Of a DNA stretch of 7,625 nt, positions 6,808 through 7,625 are shown piece by piece. The first letter of the stretch is position 1. The number at the start of each line of letters is the position of its first letter. The stretch is from JBELHJ01 sp042091495 (GTDB lineage: Bacteria > Bacteroidota > Bacteroidia > Flavobacteriales > Flavobacteriaceae). The notes beneath the pieces were generated by a model that was given only the letters and a program-made list of their open reading frames with translations, was not told the DNA's origin and ran no database searches. The stretch spans positions 1-7,625 of the forward strand of contig JBELHJ010000082.1 of NCBI GenBank assembly GCA_042091495.1, written 5' to 3'. The position numbers were made by a program, and so were the translations under genes.

Positions 6808-7596
6808 ATGCAAAAAGAAAATGTCATCAACCATATTGTAAATTGGTTGAAAACCTACGCCGATAAAAATCAAATCAAGGGTTTTGTGGTTGGAATATCA
6901 GGAGGAATTGACTCTGCAGTCACCTCTACGTTATGTGCAAAAACAGGCCTTAATGTGGTATGTATAGAAATGCCTATTCATCAAGCAGAAAGTCATGTTT
7001 CTAGAGCTCAAGAACACATTAAACATTTAGAAAAAAATTATAAAAATGTTTCTGGAGTTAGGGTTAATTTAACGCCTGTTTTTGAAGCCTTAAAAACAGA
7101 AGTAAATCTTGAAGGCAAACAGGACATAGTTGACATGTCTTTAGCTAATACCAGGGCACGCCTCAGGATGTCTACATTATACTATTATGCAGGCCTTCAC
7201 GGCTATTTAGTTGCAGGTACTGGAAATAAGGTAGAAGACTTTGGTGTTGGTTTTTACACTAAATATGGTGATGGTGGTGTAGATTTAAGTCCTATTGCTG
7301 ACCTTTTAAAATCTGAAGTTTATGAAATTGGTAAAGTACTTAATGTACCAAATTCTATTTTAGAAGCAGCGCCTAGTGACGGCTTATTTGGAGATGCCAG
7401 AACAGACGAAGACCAAATTGGCGCTTCTTACCCAGAGCTAGAATGGGCTATGACTATGCACAATCAAGGTAAAAAGATCTCCGATTTTGAAAATAGAGAA
7501 CAACAAGTTTTTGAAATTTACATGAGATATCATAACAATAACAAACACAAAATGGAACCCATACCCGTATGTGACATTCCACTAGAATTAAAATAA
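6808..7596 (+). CDS. nadE: NH3-dependent NAD+ synthetase
   Basis: Cytoplasmic enzyme that makes NAD+ from deamido-NAD+ (nicotinate adenine dinucleotide), ATP and ammonia, the last step of NAD synthesis. The 262-residue product is the synthetase domain alone, without the N-terminal nitrilase-type glutaminase domain of the long eukaryotic and some bacterial forms, hence ammonia-dependent. It shows the PP-loop SGGIDS at 31-36 that binds ATP, NTRARLRMSTLYYYA at 114-128, and GTGNKVEDFGVGFYTKYGDG at 137-156, with the substrate- and metal-binding residues of the family. The frame stays open back to 6631 inside gldB on the other strand, but the ATG at 6808, preceded by an A-rich run typical of Bacteroidota starts, is right: homology begins directly after it. 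Divergent from gldB and followed by an intrinsic terminator. Confidence 0.95.
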   Translation: MQKENVINHIVNWLKTYADKNQIKGFVVGISGGIDSAVTSTLCAKTGLNVVCIEMPIHQAESHVSRAQEHIKHLEKNYKNVSGVRVNLTPVFEALKTEVNLEGKQDIVDMSLANTRARLRMSTLYYYAGLHGYLVAGTGNKVEDFGVGFYTKYGDGGVDLSPIADLLKSEVYEIGKVLNVPNSILEAAPSDGLFGDARTDEDQIGASYPELEWAMTMHNQGKKISDFENREQQVFEIYMRYHNNNKHKMEPIPVCDIPLELK

Positions 7597-7622
7597 AAAA
7601 GAAGGCTAAAGCCTTCTTTTTT
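7595..7622 (+). terminator. Intrinsic terminator after nadE
   Basis: GAAGGC at 7601-7606 pairs with GCCTTC at 7611-7616 around a TAAA loop (7607-7610). The stem is extended outward by an A-run (7595-7600) pairing with a six-base T-run (7617-7622). It begins at the nadE stop codon. Since the flanks are A-run and T-run, it could work in both directions, ending leftward transcription from beyond the window as well. Confidence 0.9.
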
Positions 7623-7625
7623 ATT

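Overview
The window (about one-third G+C by eye) looks like a chromosome segment from a gliding member of the Flavobacteriia (Bacteroidota). The evidence is an adjacent gldB-gldC pair, a gene family restricted to gliding Bacteroidota; several matches to the Bacteroidota promoter consensus (TTG about 17-23 nt upstream of TAnnTTTG); and A-rich start regions without clear Shine-Dalgarno sequences. The genus cannot be fixed from this stretch. No mobile elements, CRISPR arrays, tRNAs or rRNAs were seen, and no gene is visibly broken.

Left part (1-2704): a SulP/SLC26-family anion transporter with a C-terminal STAS domain (+ strand) faces a bestrophin-like channel protein (- strand) across a 9-bp gap. 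Middle (2705-3628): a 150-170 bp divergent spacer holds a perfect 19-bp palindrome and a good Bacteroidota promoter, followed by a crotonase-family gene resembling LiuC-type methylglutaconyl-CoA hydratases. Its stop codon overlaps the stop codon of the convergent gene next to it in a shared TTAA.

Right part (3625-7622): a tightly packed leftward cluster gldB-gldC-aromatic amino acid hydroxylase, with gaps of 2 and 15 bp, is probably one operon. The hydroxylase is about twice the usual bacterial length: its catalytic core contains an insertion between the iron ligands and is followed by roughly 300 residues I cannot assign. gldB uses a TTG start forced by an in-frame stop two codons upstream. 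Divergent from gldB is nadE (NH3-dependent NAD+ synthetase), which ends in a clear intrinsic terminator. The 85-bp gldB/nadE spacer carries two opposed TAnnTTTG boxes that nearly touch, suggesting a compact bidirectional promoter.

Most of the window is ordinary core or lineage-specific flavobacterial content. I do not see a new multi-gene defence or mobile system. The least explained part is the C-terminal half of the hydroxylase and its placement in a gliding-motility operon.
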